DNA from: Aureimonas glaciei | GTDB taxonomy: Bacteria > Pseudomonadota > Alphaproteobacteria > Rhizobiales > Rhizobiaceae | Length of the DNA: 64,000 nt | Direction: 5' to 3' | Assembly (NCBI RefSeq): GCF_014643375.1 | Contig: NZ_BMJJ01000010.1 | Span: 101,093-165,092, forward strand | In this document: positions 25,468 to 36,488 of the stretch, piece after piece | Layout of the letters: every line of letters starts with the position of its first letter | Numbering within the stretch: the first letter of the stretch is position 1 | Notes under the pieces: model-generated | The model's input: only the letters and a program-made list of their open reading frames with translations | What the model was told of the DNA's origin: nothing | Databases searched by the model: none | Made by a program: the position numbers and the translations under genes

Positions 25468-26223
25468 ATGACCCCAGACCTTTCCATGCAGCTCTATTCG
25501 GCCCGCAACTTTCCGCCGCTGGCCAGCCAACTCGCCGTGTTGGCCGATCTCGGCTACCGCAATGTCGAGCCGTTCCGCGCTCTTTACGACGACGTGCCCG
25601 GCCTCGTGGCGGCGTTGAAGACCCACGGCCTGACCGCGCGCAGCGCCCATTTCAGCGTCGAGCTTCTCGAGAGCGAGTTCGATCGCAGCCTGGAGATCGC
25701 CCGGGCGCTCGGCACGGAAATCCTCGTTCTGCCCTATCTCCTGCCGGCCGATCGGCCGACGGACGCCGAAGGCTGGACCGACTTTGCCGGTCGTGTCGGG
25801 GCCATCGCCGGACGGGCGACGGACCACGGGCTGCGCACCGCCTGGCACAACCATGATTTCGAGATGGTGGCGCTGTCCGACGGCTCCCGGCCGATCGAGC
25901 ACATCCTCGGCTCCGGGGTCGAATGGGAGGCGGACGCGGCCTGGATCGTGCGCGCCGGCGAAGACCCGAAAGCCTGGATCGAGCGCTACTCTGGACAGAT
26001 CGCCGCCGTGCACGTCAAGGACATCGTCGCCACCGGCGAGAATGCCGACGAGGATGGCTGGGCCGATGTCGGTCACGGCACGATGGACTGGCAGGGCTTG
26101 TGGGACGCCGGCATCGCCGCCGGCGCCGAGCTGATGATTGCCGAGCACGACAACCCGTCCGACTTCCGGCGCTTTGCCGCCCGCAGCGCCGAGGCGATGA
26201 CCGCTTTCGGCGGCGGAGCCTGA
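25468..26223 (+). CDS. Sugar phosphate isomerase/epimerase-like TIM barrel protein
   Basis: A 251-residue AP-endonuclease-2-superfamily barrel, as in xylose isomerase-like, inosose isomerase and hydroxypyruvate isomerase proteins. Likely metal-site segments are YRNVEPFRALY, TAWHNHDFEM, AVHVKDI and ELMIAEHDNP, providing His/Asp/Glu ligands at the barrel mouth. It lies 25 bases after the ATPase gene and one base before an oxidoreductase gene. This pairing is common in operons that take up sugars which are first oxidised and then isomerised. The exact reaction is not assignable. Confidence 0.82.
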   Translation: MTPDLSMQLYSARNFPPLASQLAVLADLGYRNVEPFRALYDDVPGLVAALKTHGLTARSAHFSVELLESEFDRSLEIARALGTEILVLPYLLPADRPTDAEGWTDFAGRVGAIAGRATDHGLRTAWHNHDFEMVALSDGSRPIEHILGSGVEWEADAAWIVRAGEDPKAWIERYSGQIAAVHVKDIVATGENADEDGWADVGHGTMDWQGLWDAGIAAGAELMIAEHDNPSDFRRFAARSAEAMTAFGGGA

Positions 26224-26224
26224 C

Positions 26225-27364
26225 ATGGTTCAGCGCGTCGGTCTCATCGGCTGCGGAGTGATCTCCGACATCTACCTGACGAATGCCGCCCTCTTCGGCG
26301 ACATCGACATCACTGCCTGCGCGGACCTGCGCCCCGAAGCGGCGCAGGCCAAGGCCGAGCATTATGCGATCCGGGCGATGTCGATCGCGGAGCTTCTGGC
26401 CAGCGACGTCGATATCGTTCTCAACCTGACCAACCCGGAAGCCCATGTCGAGGTCTCGCTGGCGGCGCTAGCCGCGGGCAAGCACGTCTATACCGAAAAG
26501 CCGCTGGCGACGCGGCTCGCCGACGGCGAGGCGATCGTGCTGGCCGCCAAGGCGGCGGGCCTCAGGGTCGGGGCGGCCCCCGACACCGTGCTCGGCATCG
26601 GCGTGCAGACGGCGCGCCGGCTTATCGGGGACGGCTCGACCGGCGAGATCGTCTCAGGCGTCGCCACCGTGATGTCGCGCGGCATGGAGCATTGGCACCC
26701 GGCGCCGGCCTATTACTTCCAGCCGGGCGGGGGCCCGGTGCTCGACATGGGACCCTATTACGTCGCGGCGCTGGTGACCCTGCTCGGCCCGGTGTCGCGG
26801 GTCTTCGCGACCGGCCGGCGGGGCCTCGCCGAGCGGGTGGTGACGGCCGAAGGGCCGAACCGAGGCACGACCATCCCCGTGGCGATCGACACCACCATCC
26901 ACGCCGTCCTCAGCTTCGTCTCGGGCGCGCAGGTGACGCTGCTGGCGTCCTGGGACGTGTGGAAGCATGGTCATACGCCGATCGAACTGCACGGCGTCGG
27001 CGCGTCGCTGCGCGTGCCCGATCCGAACTTTTTTGGCGGCACCGTCGAGATCGCGCGGGATCGGGACGCCTGGCACGGGATCGACACGGCGGGCGAGCGC
27101 TTCGGCCGGCCGAACTATCCCCAGGCCAACCCTGTCCACGCGAACTATCGCGGGCTCGGCCTCGCCGAAATGGCGGCCGCGATCGAGGCGGGGCGTCCGC
27201 ACCGTCTCGACGGCGACTTCGCCCTGCATACGCTGGATGTCCTGATGGCGGTCGGCATTTCTTCGGCCGAGGAACGCGCCGTGGCGATCACATCGACCTG
27301 CCACCAGCCGGCCCCCCTCGGGGTTCCGGAAGCCTTGGCGCTGCTCGCGGACCGGCGCGGATAG
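26225..27364 (+). CDS. Gfo/Idh/MocA family oxidoreductase
   Basis: A 379-residue oxidoreductase with Rossmann motif GLIGCGVISDIYL at about 6-18, the EKPLATRLADGEAIV segment with the catalytic Lys at about 91, and a C-terminal domain containing GGGPVLDMGPYYVAAL. It starts one base after the TIM-barrel gene and closes the LacI-controlled operon. Substrate is probably the imported sugar or its derivative; together with the barrel protein it may form a short catabolic route. Confidence 0.85.
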   Translation: MVQRVGLIGCGVISDIYLTNAALFGDIDITACADLRPEAAQAKAEHYAIRAMSIAELLASDVDIVLNLTNPEAHVEVSLAALAAGKHVYTEKPLATRLADGEAIVLAAKAAGLRVGAAPDTVLGIGVQTARRLIGDGSTGEIVSGVATVMSRGMEHWHPAPAYYFQPGGGPVLDMGPYYVAALVTLLGPVSRVFATGRRGLAERVVTAEGPNRGTTIPVAIDTTIHAVLSFVSGAQVTLLASWDVWKHGHTPIELHGVGASLRVPDPNFFGGTVEIARDRDAWHGIDTAGERFGRPNYPQANPVHANYRGLGLAEMAAAIEAGRPHRLDGDFALHTLDVLMAVGISSAEERAVAITSTCHQPAPLGVPEALALLADRRG

Positions 27365-27388
27365 ACGGCGCCGGCCGGGATCGATGCT

Positions 27389-28138
27389 TCAGCGCGGGGG
27401 AGTCAGGCTGCCCGGCACCGCCTCGCGCGCGACCGGCGCTTGCCGGGAGTGATAGAGGAACCAGAGAGCGAAAGCGGCGAGGTAGAGATAGGCCGCCAGT
27501 TCCAGCGACTCTTCCATCGCCATCCAGACGACATGCTCGGCGACTTCCGCGCCGGCGAGCATGGCCATGACGCCGAAAGAAGGCCAGACCCAGCGCAGCG
27601 CCACGGGATGCAGGACCTTGCGCCAGTTCAGCCGGCGCCAGACCAAGGCGGCGAGGCACAGGACGGCGCCCAGGACGACGATCCAGTCCTTGCCGGTCGA
27701 GGTCAGGCACATGCCACCATCGTAGAAGGCGCTGCTGCAGCGTGGCGTCTCCCGCGTCGTCGCCGTCACGATCGCGCCGAAGGCGGCGACGCAGTACAGA
27801 GCGCGCGCACCGCTGGATCGCAGGAAGGCCACAGCGAAGATCACCGCCGTCAGGGCAAGGCAGACCGCCTGCAGGATTTCGATCGGCCCGTTCTCGTCGA
27901 AGAAGAAGCGCATTTGATCGACATCGGCCGCGATCGACCCCGATAGAGCTGCCAGAGCCGCCAGCGCCAGTCCACCGACGATCCAGGGGAGTAGAGCGGG
28001 TGTCGGCGTTCCGTGAAAACCGGTCCGGATCGGCAGCGTGCGCGCCGAATCAGGCGTCAATTCTTGGCAGGACAATGGATTTCCACTCTCGGTCGCGGAG
28101 GGTAGCGGCTGCGGTATGGGTCGCTGGATGGATCGCAT
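27389..28138 (-). CDS. Hypothetical multi-pass membrane protein
   Basis: About six hydrophobic helices are visible after residue 48 (LLPWIVGGLALAALAALSG, ILQAVCLALTAVIFAVAF, ALYCVAAFGAIVTATT, WIVVLGAVLCLAALVW, VWPSFGVMAMLAGAEVAEHV, LELAAYLYLAAFALWFLYH). Between them are acidic segments (VDQMRFFFDENGPIE; AMEESLEL) and a Cys-containing loop (RCSSAFYDGGMCLTS). I do not recognise the family. The first ~48 residues from the ATG at 28138 look unlike coding sequence, and a TTG start around 28074 or 28053 is possible. No neighbour gives a function. Confidence 0.6.
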   Translation of the reverse strand: MRSIQRPIPQPLPSATESGNPLSCQELTPDSARTLPIRTGFHGTPTPALLPWIVGGLALAALAALSGSIAADVDQMRFFFDENGPIEILQAVCLALTAVIFAVAFLRSSGARALYCVAAFGAIVTATTRETPRCSSAFYDGGMCLTSTGKDWIVVLGAVLCLAALVWRRLNWRKVLHPVALRWVWPSFGVMAMLAGAEVAEHVVWMAMEESLELAAYLYLAAFALWFLYHSRQAPVAREAVPGSLTPPR

Positions 28139-28318
28139 CCATACCGGAATTCAGTAAGCAATCCAATCCATCCGGACCGGAAGTCGGGGAAATTCCGACG
28201 CACGCCGTGCATAAGCCTCGGGACGCCCCGACCGGATCCATCCCCGTCGGCGGATTGTACTCGGCCAGGAAAGGGGCCATTTGCGGGCAACCGATGTGTT
28301 ACCGAGGATGGCGAGACG

Positions 28319-28813
28319 ATGCGATATTCAGGATTTTCGTTCGTGGCGGGCTGCGCGCTGCTTCTCGGCCTCGCCGTCCCGGCTTCAGCGCAGGAGGTCG
28401 GCGAGATTTCCACCGACTGGCTCGGCAACGACATCAAGATCGAAGCGATCAGCGATCCGAAGGTGCAGGGCGTGACCTGCCATGTCAGCTATTTCGACCG
28501 CAGCGTCGTCGATCGCCTGCGCCAGGGCAACTGGTTCGAGGATCCCTCGAACTCCTCCATCGCCTGCCGCCAGACCGGGCCGATCGTCATCGGCGACATC
28601 GATCTCGACGATGACGGCGAGGAGATCTTCTCCACCCGCCGCTCGCTGGTGTTCAAGGCGCTGGTCGTCAACCGCGTCTACGACAAGGCGAACGATACGC
28701 TGATCTATCTCTCGCATTCGCGCGAGATCAAGGAAGGCAGCGCCAAGATGGCGATCTCGACCGTGCCTCTGTTCGCCGCGGCGCCGAACTGGACAAACGG
28801 CAAGCCGCAATAG
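28319..28813 (+). CDS. creA: CreA family protein
   Basis: A 164-residue secreted protein with a signal peptide ending near ASAQ-EV. The mature part matches CreA proteins: GEISTDWLGNDIKIEAISDP, GVTCHVSYFDR, and SNSSIACRQTGPI with two conserved Cys that probably form a disulfide. The C-terminal part (RSLVFKALVVNRVYDKANDTLIYL) is the typical end of the family. Its molecular role is not established. It stands alone between convergently and divergently oriented genes. Confidence 0.85.
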   Translation: MRYSGFSFVAGCALLLGLAVPASAQEVGEISTDWLGNDIKIEAISDPKVQGVTCHVSYFDRSVVDRLRQGNWFEDPSNSSIACRQTGPIVIGDIDLDDDGEEIFSTRRSLVFKALVVNRVYDKANDTLIYLSHSREIKEGSAKMAISTVPLFAAAPNWTNGKPQ

Positions 28814-28859
28814 CCCGCCCCGGCATAACCAAAGCGGGGAGGGCGGCGCCGTCGGCACG

Positions 28860-30029
28860 TCAAGCGCCGGCCAGCGCCCTTTCGGCCAGGCGCACCCAGT
28901 AGGACGCGCCGTAGGCGATGGCGCGGTCGTCGAAATCGTATTTCGGGTGATGCAGGCCGGCCGTGTCGCCATTGCCGACGAAGATGAAGGCGCCCGGCCG
29001 CGCCTCCAGCATGTAGGAGAAATCCTCGCCGCCCATCAGTGGCGCCACCGCCGTGTCGACCTGAGCCGCCGGCACGATCTCGGCGGCGACGGCGGCGCAG
29101 AAGGCGGTGGCGCCGGCATGGTTGAAGGTGACGGGATAGTGCCGGTCGTAGCGGAGCTCGATGGCGACGCCGTGGGCCGCTCCGATGCCCTCTGCGATCT
29201 CGCCCATGCGTCTTTCCGCGAGGTCGCGCATCTCCGCCGTCAGGGCCCGCACCGTACCGGAGACGACGGCGGTCTCGGGAATGACATTGCTGGTGAAGCC
29301 GGCGTGGAACTCGGTCACCGAGACGACGAGCGACTGCAACGGGTCGGTGTTGCGGGCGACGATCTGCTGCAGCGCTTGGACGAGGGCCGCGCCCGCCAGG
29401 ATCGGATCCAGACCCTGCTGCGGGATGGCGGCATGGCTGCCGCGGCCGCGAAGGGTGAGGACGAAGGTGTCGGTCGAGGCCATGATCGGGCCGGGGCAGA
29501 TGGCGAAATGGCCAAGCGGTAGGCCCGGTATGTTGTGCATGCCGTAGACCTCGTCGATGGCAAAGCGCTCCATCAGGCCGTCGTCGATCATCGCCTTGGC
29601 GCCGGCGCCGCCTTCTTCCGCCGGCTGGAACACGATGACGACGCTGCCCTCGAAGCCGCGCGTCTCGCACAGGCTCTCCGCCGCGCCGAGCAGCATGGCC
29701 ATGTGCCCGTCATGGCCGCAGGCGTGCATGGCGCCGGGTGTGAGCGAGGCATAGGCGGCCCCCGTCTCCTCTACGATCGGCAGCGCGTCCATGTCGGCCC
29801 TCAGCGCGATGCGGCGCCGGCCGGGGCCGCTGCGGCCATGGATGACGCCGACGACGCCGGTGCGGCCGATGCCCGTCACCACCTCGTCGCACCCGAAGGA
29901 GGCGAGCTTGGCGGCGACGAAGGCAGCGGTCTCGTGGACGCCGTAGAGGATTTCCGGAATCTGGTGCAACTGGCGGCGCCAGCCTGCGATTTCGTCCTGG
30001 CGGTCGGCGATGCGGTTGTTGACGGGCAT
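28860..30029 (-). CDS. M20 family amidohydrolase (hippurate/N-acyl-amino-acid hydrolase type)
   Basis: A 389-residue metallopeptidase-fold hydrolase of the IAA-amino-acid/hippurate hydrolase group. Metal ligands are visible in ALRADMDALPI, HACGHDGHMAML, VFQPAEEGGAGA and GGEDFSYML; a lid domain carries RGRGSHAAIPQQGLDPI. The start at 30029 (MPVNNRIADRQ) is chosen because the usual N-terminal helix begins there; the longer frame to 30131 adds a Cys/Arg-rich tail with no homology character. It cleaves N-acyl groups from amino acids; the natural substrate is unknown. Confidence 0.85.
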   Translation of the reverse strand: MPVNNRIADRQDEIAGWRRQLHQIPEILYGVHETAAFVAAKLASFGCDEVVTGIGRTGVVGVIHGRSGPGRRRIALRADMDALPIVEETGAAYASLTPGAMHACGHDGHMAMLLGAAESLCETRGFEGSVVIVFQPAEEGGAGAKAMIDDGLMERFAIDEVYGMHNIPGLPLGHFAICPGPIMASTDTFVLTLRGRGSHAAIPQQGLDPILAGAALVQALQQIVARNTDPLQSLVVSVTEFHAGFTSNVIPETAVVSGTVRALTAEMRDLAERRMGEIAEGIGAAHGVAIELRYDRHYPVTFNHAGATAFCAAVAAEIVPAAQVDTAVAPLMGGEDFSYMLEARPGAFIFVGNGDTAGLHHPKYDFDDRAIAYGASYWVRLAERALAGA

Positions 30030-30165
30030 GAAGATCTTTCGGCAGTGCCGTAGCGGATGGCGGCAAGAGGGGGCTTGGCTCCGGCACCTTGCCATGACAG
30101 TGCCATAGAGGCGAGATAGGCGCGAAGCCATGGCGACGCCAACAGTTCACTGAAGGACCGGATTC

Positions 30166-31454
30166 TTGAAGATCACGGAGGGCGCAGCCCGGCGGTTTGC
30201 CTGCATCATCTCTCTCGCCCTGGTCGGCGCGCTCGGCGCGTCCGCAGCCAGCGCCGAGACCTCGATCGTCGTTGATGTCGACACCGGCAAGGTGCTGTCG
30301 ACCAAGGATGCGACGCACCGCTGGTATCCCGCCTCGACGACCAAGCTGATGACCGCCTATCTGGCGCTGAAGGCGCTGAAGGCCGAAGCGGTGACGCTCG
30401 ACAGTCCGGTGGTGATGACGCGCTTCGCCGCCGGCCAGGCGCCGAGCAAGATGGGCTTCCCGCCCGGCACGATCGTCCGGCTCGACATGGCGCTGCGGAT
30501 GATGCTGGTGAAGTCGGCCAACGACGTCGCCGTCGCCATCGGGCAGGCGCTCGGCGGCGGCTCGCTGGAGAGGTTCATCGGCATGATGAATGCCGAGGCG
30601 GACAGGCTCGGCATGAAGGACACGCGCTTCATCAACCCGAACGGCCTGCCGGGACCCGGCCAGTTTTCCAGCGCCAAGGACCTCGCCATCCTCGCGGTGC
30701 ACCTGCGCCGCGACTTTCCGGCCTTCAGCGAGATCTTCGGCGTCGAGGCGATCTCGACCGGAAACACGGTTCTGCGCAACACCAATCCGCTGCTCGGCCG
30801 CTATGCCGGCGCCGACGGCATGAAGACCGGCTATATCTGCGCCTCCGGCTTCAATCTCGTTGCCTCGGCCACCCGCGACAAGCGCACCATCGTCGCCGTG
30901 GTGCTGGGCGCCGAGGGCACGATCGTGCGCGACCGGATCGCGGCGGAACTGCTCGAGAACGGCTTTCGCACCGATCCCGCGCAGATGGACACGCTCGTCG
31001 AGGCGCTGCCCGCCTCCAGCGGCCCGCCGGCCGACATCAGCCAGGAGATCTGCTCGCCCGCCGGACGCGAGGAGCGCGCCAAGGAGCGTCAGGCGGAAGC
31101 GGCGCGGGCCGAAAAGACCTCGGGCTCGCCCTATTTGCACGAGATGACGCGTGCGCCGGCGGTGATCCCGGTCAGCATCGGCGGCGCGGCGGCTGGCGAC
31201 ACTTTCGTCGCCGGCATCTCGCAGATCCCCGGCTACGGCATTCCCCTGCCGCGCTGGCGCCCGGATATCGAGAACGAGGCGGTCGGCGCGGACACCGAGG
31301 GGCCGCTGACGCCGGCTTCCGGCAGCCCGGGTCTGTCGGAGACGGGCGGGGCCGCCAATCCCGAGGCCAGCCCCGAGGCCGGTCCCGAGTCGGGCAAGGT
31401 CGGCCGGCTTTCCAGCAGCATGGGCGACGCCAGCCTGCGCGGCGGGATGGCGAA

Positions 31455-31458
<4 letters not shown>
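30166..31458 (+). CDS. D-alanyl-D-alanine carboxypeptidase (PBP5/6, DacF type)
   Basis: A 430-residue serine peptidase that trims the terminal D-Ala from peptidoglycan pentapeptides. A signal peptide ends near ASAE. The three active-site motifs are intact: SxxK at 57-60 (PASTTK), SxN at 117-119 (KSANDV), KTG at 220-222 ([12 protein letters not shown]). The start is a TTG, chosen because it opens directly into the signal peptide after GAAGGACCGG. After residue about 280 comes an extended Pro/Gly/Glu-rich tail (to 430), unlike the short amphipathic anchor of PBP5. Its stop overlaps the TTG of the CobW-like gene. Confidence 0.9.
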
Positions 31459-32633
<1,175 letters not shown>

Positions 32634-33002
32634 CGGCAGCATGGCCGTCGGCCGTGCGACGGCGCCTCTGGGGCTGACGAAGCCGGCGATGGGCCGCATG
32701 GCGCCCGGCCTCCCCCAGCACATGCCCGCCCTGCCGGCCTCGATGTGGAATGTCGCTCGCCGCCGGCGGATCGACGGACAGGACGCCATGCCGCGGGGTC
32801 GACTGCAGCGGGCGTGGCGCGCGATCGAAGCGAAGCGCCGACGGTGGGCAGCGCAGCCCCGCCGGGCGATTTCCACCCGGTCCCTGCATTCTTCCTGCCG
32901 CAGCGCCCCGTCGCCGCCGCAATGTCGCGCCCTATCTCTGGGCCCTTGCTTGCCTGAAGCCTCTCCGTCGCACCCGCGGCGGACGATCCGCCGGACCCCG
33001 AC
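32634..33002. other. Intergenic region without a supported gene
   Basis: 369 GC-rich bases between the CobW-like gene and the DUF924 gene. An open frame at 32641-33006 (121 codons) encodes an Arg/Pro/Ser-rich composition typical of a chance frame, and it overlaps the DUF924 start. No tRNA, strong hairpin or repeat was recognised. Confidence 0.6.
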
Positions 33003-33572
33003 ATGAGCGATACCTTCACCGATCCGCAAACCATCATCGACTTCTGGCGCGAGGCGGGGCCCGATCGCTGGTTCACGCCCGATCCCGACTTCGACAGCCT
33101 GACAAGGCAACGCTTCATCGACCTCTACGAACGGGCGGCGCTCGGAGAACTGGATTCCTGGACCGAGGAGCCGAACGGCGCGCTGGCCCTCGTCATCCTT
33201 CTCGACCAGTTTCCGCGCAACATGTTCCGCGGCCACCCGCGCATGTATGCCACCGACGCGAAGGCGCTGCAGCTGGCGCGGGAAGCGCTGGCGCGTGGCG
33301 ATCACTGGCGCGTCGGCGACGACATCAACCAGTTCTTCGTCATGCCGCTGATGCACGCCGAGGATCTCGCCGAGCAGGACGCCTGCGTGGCCCTGATGAC
33401 GGAGGTCGATCCGGAGAACCTCTCCTTTGCGCTGGAGCATCGTGAAACGATCCAGCGCTTCGGCCGCTTCCCCCACCGAAACGTGATCCTGGGACGGCCG
33501 TCACGGGCGGACGAAGTCCGGTTCCTGGCCGACGGGGCCGACGCCGCAGGGGCTCATTCGACCAATTCTTAA
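33003..33572 (+). CDS. DUF924 family protein
   Basis: A 189-residue soluble helical protein of the DUF924 (YqhA-like TPR-fold) family. Its conserved opening IIDFWREAGPDRWFTPDPDFD, the LVILLDQFPRNMFRG segment (about 65-79) and HRETIQRFGRFPHRNVILGR near the C-terminus are diagnostic. The biochemical function of the family is unknown. It is transcribed alone; the next gene starts about 60 bases on and probably has its own promoter. Confidence 0.87.
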   Translation: MSDTFTDPQTIIDFWREAGPDRWFTPDPDFDSLTRQRFIDLYERAALGELDSWTEEPNGALALVILLDQFPRNMFRGHPRMYATDAKALQLAREALARGDHWRVGDDINQFFVMPLMHAEDLAEQDACVALMTEVDPENLSFALEHRETIQRFGRFPHRNVILGRPSRADEVRFLADGADAAGAHSTNS

Positions 33573-33633
33573 GCTTCCCGCGCTACGGTCTGCCCGTCCG
33601 GTCGCGAGGCCGCCGGGGAGAACGGACCTGCGT

Positions 33634-35067
33634 GTGGTGATGCTGTCGACGGAAAAGATCGCGGATCGGCTGGTGCCGAAGGCGCTGATGGGCCGCTTTC
33701 GGCCGTTCTTCGCCGGCTTCGACGCCGTCCTGTCCGGGCACGGCGAGAAGGCCGTGGCCGGCCGCATCGCGCTGTTTGCCTTTTCGGTCCGCGTCATCTC
33801 GGCGGTCATCGCCTTCTTCAGCCAGGTCGTGCTGGCGCGCTGGATGGGCAGCGCGGAATACGGCGTCTTCGTCTTCGTCCTCGTCGCCTCCGTCATCGTC
33901 GGCGGCCTCTGCTGCCTCGGCTTCCAGACCGCGGTGATCCGCTTCGCGCCGGAATACCGGGTGCGGCAGCAGCTCGATCTCCTGCGCGGCCTCCTGGTGA
34001 CGAGCCGGCGCTTCGCCCTCGCCTCGTCCAGCATCGTCAGCCTCCTCGGTCTTGCGGCCCTCTGGCTGTTTCGCGACGGGGTTCCCGATTACTATCTGCT
34101 GCCGCTGGTGATCGGCATCTTCTGCCTGCCGGTCATGGCGCTCGGCGAGGTTCTGGACGGCACGTCCCGGGCCCATGCGCTGGCCGGCCTGGCCTTGCTG
34201 CCGACCTTCATCGTCCGGCCGCTCCTCATCATCGCCTACATGGCGCTGGCGGTGAATGTCGCCGGCTTCGAGGCCCATGCCGTGACGGCCGTGGCCTGCC
34301 TCGTCGCCGCGACCTGGACGACGACGCTCGGCCAGCTCTTCCTGGTGCGCCGGACGACGAATCTGAGGACCGGTCCCGGTCCCCGGCGGATCATCTTCGG
34401 CACCTGGATGGCCATGGCGCTGCCGATCTTCCTGGTCGAGGGCTTCTTCAACCTTCTGACCAATGTCGACATCCTGATGGTCGGGCATTTCCTGCCGCCG
34501 TCGGACGTCGCGGTCTACTATGCCAGCGTGAAGACGCTCGCGCTCGTCCATTTCGTCTACTTCGCGGTCAAGGCGAGCGCTGCGCAGCGCTTCTCGCACT
34601 ATCACCATGCCGGCGAGCCGCAGGAGTTCGAGCTCTTCGTGCGCGAGACCATCCGCTGGACCTTCTGGCCTTCGCTCGCTATGGCGGTCGTGATCCTCGT
34701 CGGCGGCGAACTGCTGCTCGGCCTGTTCGGCCCGGAGTTCGGGGCCGGCTATCCGCTCCTCTTCATCCTGATGATCGGCGTCTTGGCGCGGGCGGCGGTC
34801 GGCCCGGCGGAGAGCGTGCTGACCATGTCGGGCGAGCAGAAGGCCTGCGCCGCCGTCTATTTCACGACCATCCTTCTCAATATCGGGCTGAACGTGATGC
34901 TGATCCCCCTCTACGGTCTCTACGGTGCCGCCGTCGCCACGGCCTTGGCGATGATCTACGAGGCCGCGACGCTCGCCCTCGTGGCCTACCGCCGGCTGGG
35001 CCTGAAGATGTTCATTCTCGCCGGTCCGACGCTGCCCCGCAGCCGGCCCCTGGAGGAAATCGGATGA
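33634..35067 (+). CDS. Oligosaccharide flippase family protein (Wzx-like, MATE/MOP fold)
   Basis: A 477-residue membrane protein with about 12-14 helices, of the polysaccharide-transport branch of the MOP superfamily. Segments such as FFSQVVLARWMGSAEYGVFV, LTNVDILMVGHFLPPSDVAV and LNVMLIPLYGLYGAAVATAL are characteristic. It would move a lipid-linked glycan across the inner membrane. The start may be the GTG at 33634, the following GTG, or the ATG at 33640. Its stop overlaps the start of the next gene (ATGA), which links its job to that acetyltransferase. Confidence 0.85.
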   Translation: MVMLSTEKIADRLVPKALMGRFRPFFAGFDAVLSGHGEKAVAGRIALFAFSVRVISAVIAFFSQVVLARWMGSAEYGVFVFVLVASVIVGGLCCLGFQTAVIRFAPEYRVRQQLDLLRGLLVTSRRFALASSSIVSLLGLAALWLFRDGVPDYYLLPLVIGIFCLPVMALGEVLDGTSRAHALAGLALLPTFIVRPLLIIAYMALAVNVAGFEAHAVTAVACLVAATWTTTLGQLFLVRRTTNLRTGPGPRRIIFGTWMAMALPIFLVEGFFNLLTNVDILMVGHFLPPSDVAVYYASVKTLALVHFVYFAVKASAAQRFSHYHHAGEPQEFELFVRETIRWTFWPSLAMAVVILVGGELLLGLFGPEFGAGYPLLFILMIGVLARAAVGPAESVLTMSGEQKACAAVYFTTILLNIGLNVMLIPLYGLYGAAVATALAMIYEAATLALVAYRRLGLKMFILAGPTLPRSRPLEEIG

Positions 35068-36341
35068 GCGGCAAGCCCCTTCTCGATGAAATGCTGGCCT
35101 CGCCGAGCGCGGCGCCGGCCATCGGCCTCCTCGATCAGAGCCGGCCGCTGGACAATCCGGAGACCAATCTGGCGATCGGCCAGGGCGACGGGATCCGGCG
35201 GTTCTCGGTCTACCTGCCGACCGCCGCCTTCGACCTCGAGGCCGAGCTCGACTTCCTGACGCGCCGGTCGATCGACCAGAACATCTTCTTCGCCCCGCAA
35301 TTCCTGATCCCGGCCATGCCGCGGCTGGACGAGCGTCATGTCCGGCTGATGGTCGTGCGCGACGAGGGGCCACAGCGCAGCCGCCTGCGCTTTCTCATGC
35401 CCTATTCGATCGAGCGCACGGGCTTCCTCGGCGGCCAGCCGGCGATCCGCGCCTGGACGCATCCCTTCGGCCCGCTCGGCACGCCCCTCGTCGACAGCGA
35501 CGACCCGGAGGCGACGCTGGAAAGCCTCCTCGACACCCTGTCGCACAAGGAACTCGGCTTCCCCTCGATCCTCGTCCTGCCGGAAGTGCGCAGCGACGAA
35601 CCCTTCGCCAAAACCCTTCTGGCGACGGCCGCGCGGCTCGGCCTGCCGGTCGCCACCGCCCACCGCTTCGAGCGGGCGGCGCTCGATGCCGGCCCCGGGG
35701 CCAGTATGGCCGGCGTCCTGTCGTCCAAGCGGCGCCGCGAGCTGCAGCGCCAGCGCCGCCTGCTGGAAGCCAAGGGCAGCGTCACCTTCGACATCGCCCG
35801 CGCCCCGCACGAGGTTCGCCCGGCGATGGAGGAGTTCCTCGGACTCGAGGCCAGCGGCTGGAAGGGACGCCAGCGCAGCGCCCTGATCATGGACCGCTAC
35901 CGCGCCGCCTTCGCCCGCGAGAGCATCCACAAGCTCGCCGAAAAGGATCGGGTCCGGATCTTCACCCTCCGGCTCGACGGCGAGGCCATCGCCAGCCTTG
36001 TCACCTTCGTCATCGGCGGCGAGGCCTTTGCCTGGAAGATGGGTTTTGACGAGGCCCATGGCGCGGCTTCGCCGGGGCTGCAGATGATGGTGCTGGCCAC
36101 CGAGGCGCTGATCGCCGACCCGGAGGTCGTGCGCGCCGATTCCTGCGCCGTTCCCGACCATTTCCTGATGAACCGGCTGTGGAAGCAGCGCCTGCCGATC
36201 GAGACGCTCGTCGTCGGTCTGACGCGCGACTCCGGCCGCGCCGTTGAGCGCGCCGCGCAAGGACTGGAGCAGATGCGCCGCACCCGCAACGCGGCGCGGC
36301 TCATGCGCCAAAGGGTCAAGGCGGTGTTCGGACGGAGCTGA
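35064..36341 (+). CDS. GNAT family acetyltransferase (CelD/BcsL type)
   Basis: A 425-residue protein. The C-terminal half (about 200-370) is an Acetyltransf_6 GNAT domain: KRRRELQRQRRLLEAKG, then FLGLEASGWKGRQRSAL, FTLRLDGEAIASLVTFVIGG and AWKMGFDEAHGAASPGLQMM. This family includes proteins tied to cellulose and other exopolysaccharide clusters. Translational coupling to a flippase suggests acylation of the same glycan. No glycosyltransferase or polymerase is adjacent, so the polymer is unknown. Confidence 0.82.
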   Translation: MSGKPLLDEMLASPSAAPAIGLLDQSRPLDNPETNLAIGQGDGIRRFSVYLPTAAFDLEAELDFLTRRSIDQNIFFAPQFLIPAMPRLDERHVRLMVVRDEGPQRSRLRFLMPYSIERTGFLGGQPAIRAWTHPFGPLGTPLVDSDDPEATLESLLDTLSHKELGFPSILVLPEVRSDEPFAKTLLATAARLGLPVATAHRFERAALDAGPGASMAGVLSSKRRRELQRQRRLLEAKGSVTFDIARAPHEVRPAMEEFLGLEASGWKGRQRSALIMDRYRAAFARESIHKLAEKDRVRIFTLRLDGEAIASLVTFVIGGEAFAWKMGFDEAHGAASPGLQMMVLATEALIADPEVVRADSCAVPDHFLMNRLWKQRLPIETLVVGLTRDSGRAVERAAQGLEQMRRTRNAARLMRQRVKAVFGRS

Positions 36342-36488
36342 CGGCCGGGTCAAGAGTTCGAGAGGCACTGGCAACACGCCTCATCGCGGCCAATGTCCGG
36401 TTGCACGCTCATCGCAGCGGCGGGGACCTCCAGACGCGATAGAAGGACATGTCCCTGCGATCAATCCTCACGGCAGGAGACAGGCATC

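Noticed and set aside
32641-33006. 121-codon plus-strand frame between the CobW-like and DUF924 genes
   Set aside because: Arg/Pro/Ser-rich, no ribosome site of note, overlaps the supported DUF924 start, no recognisable fold.
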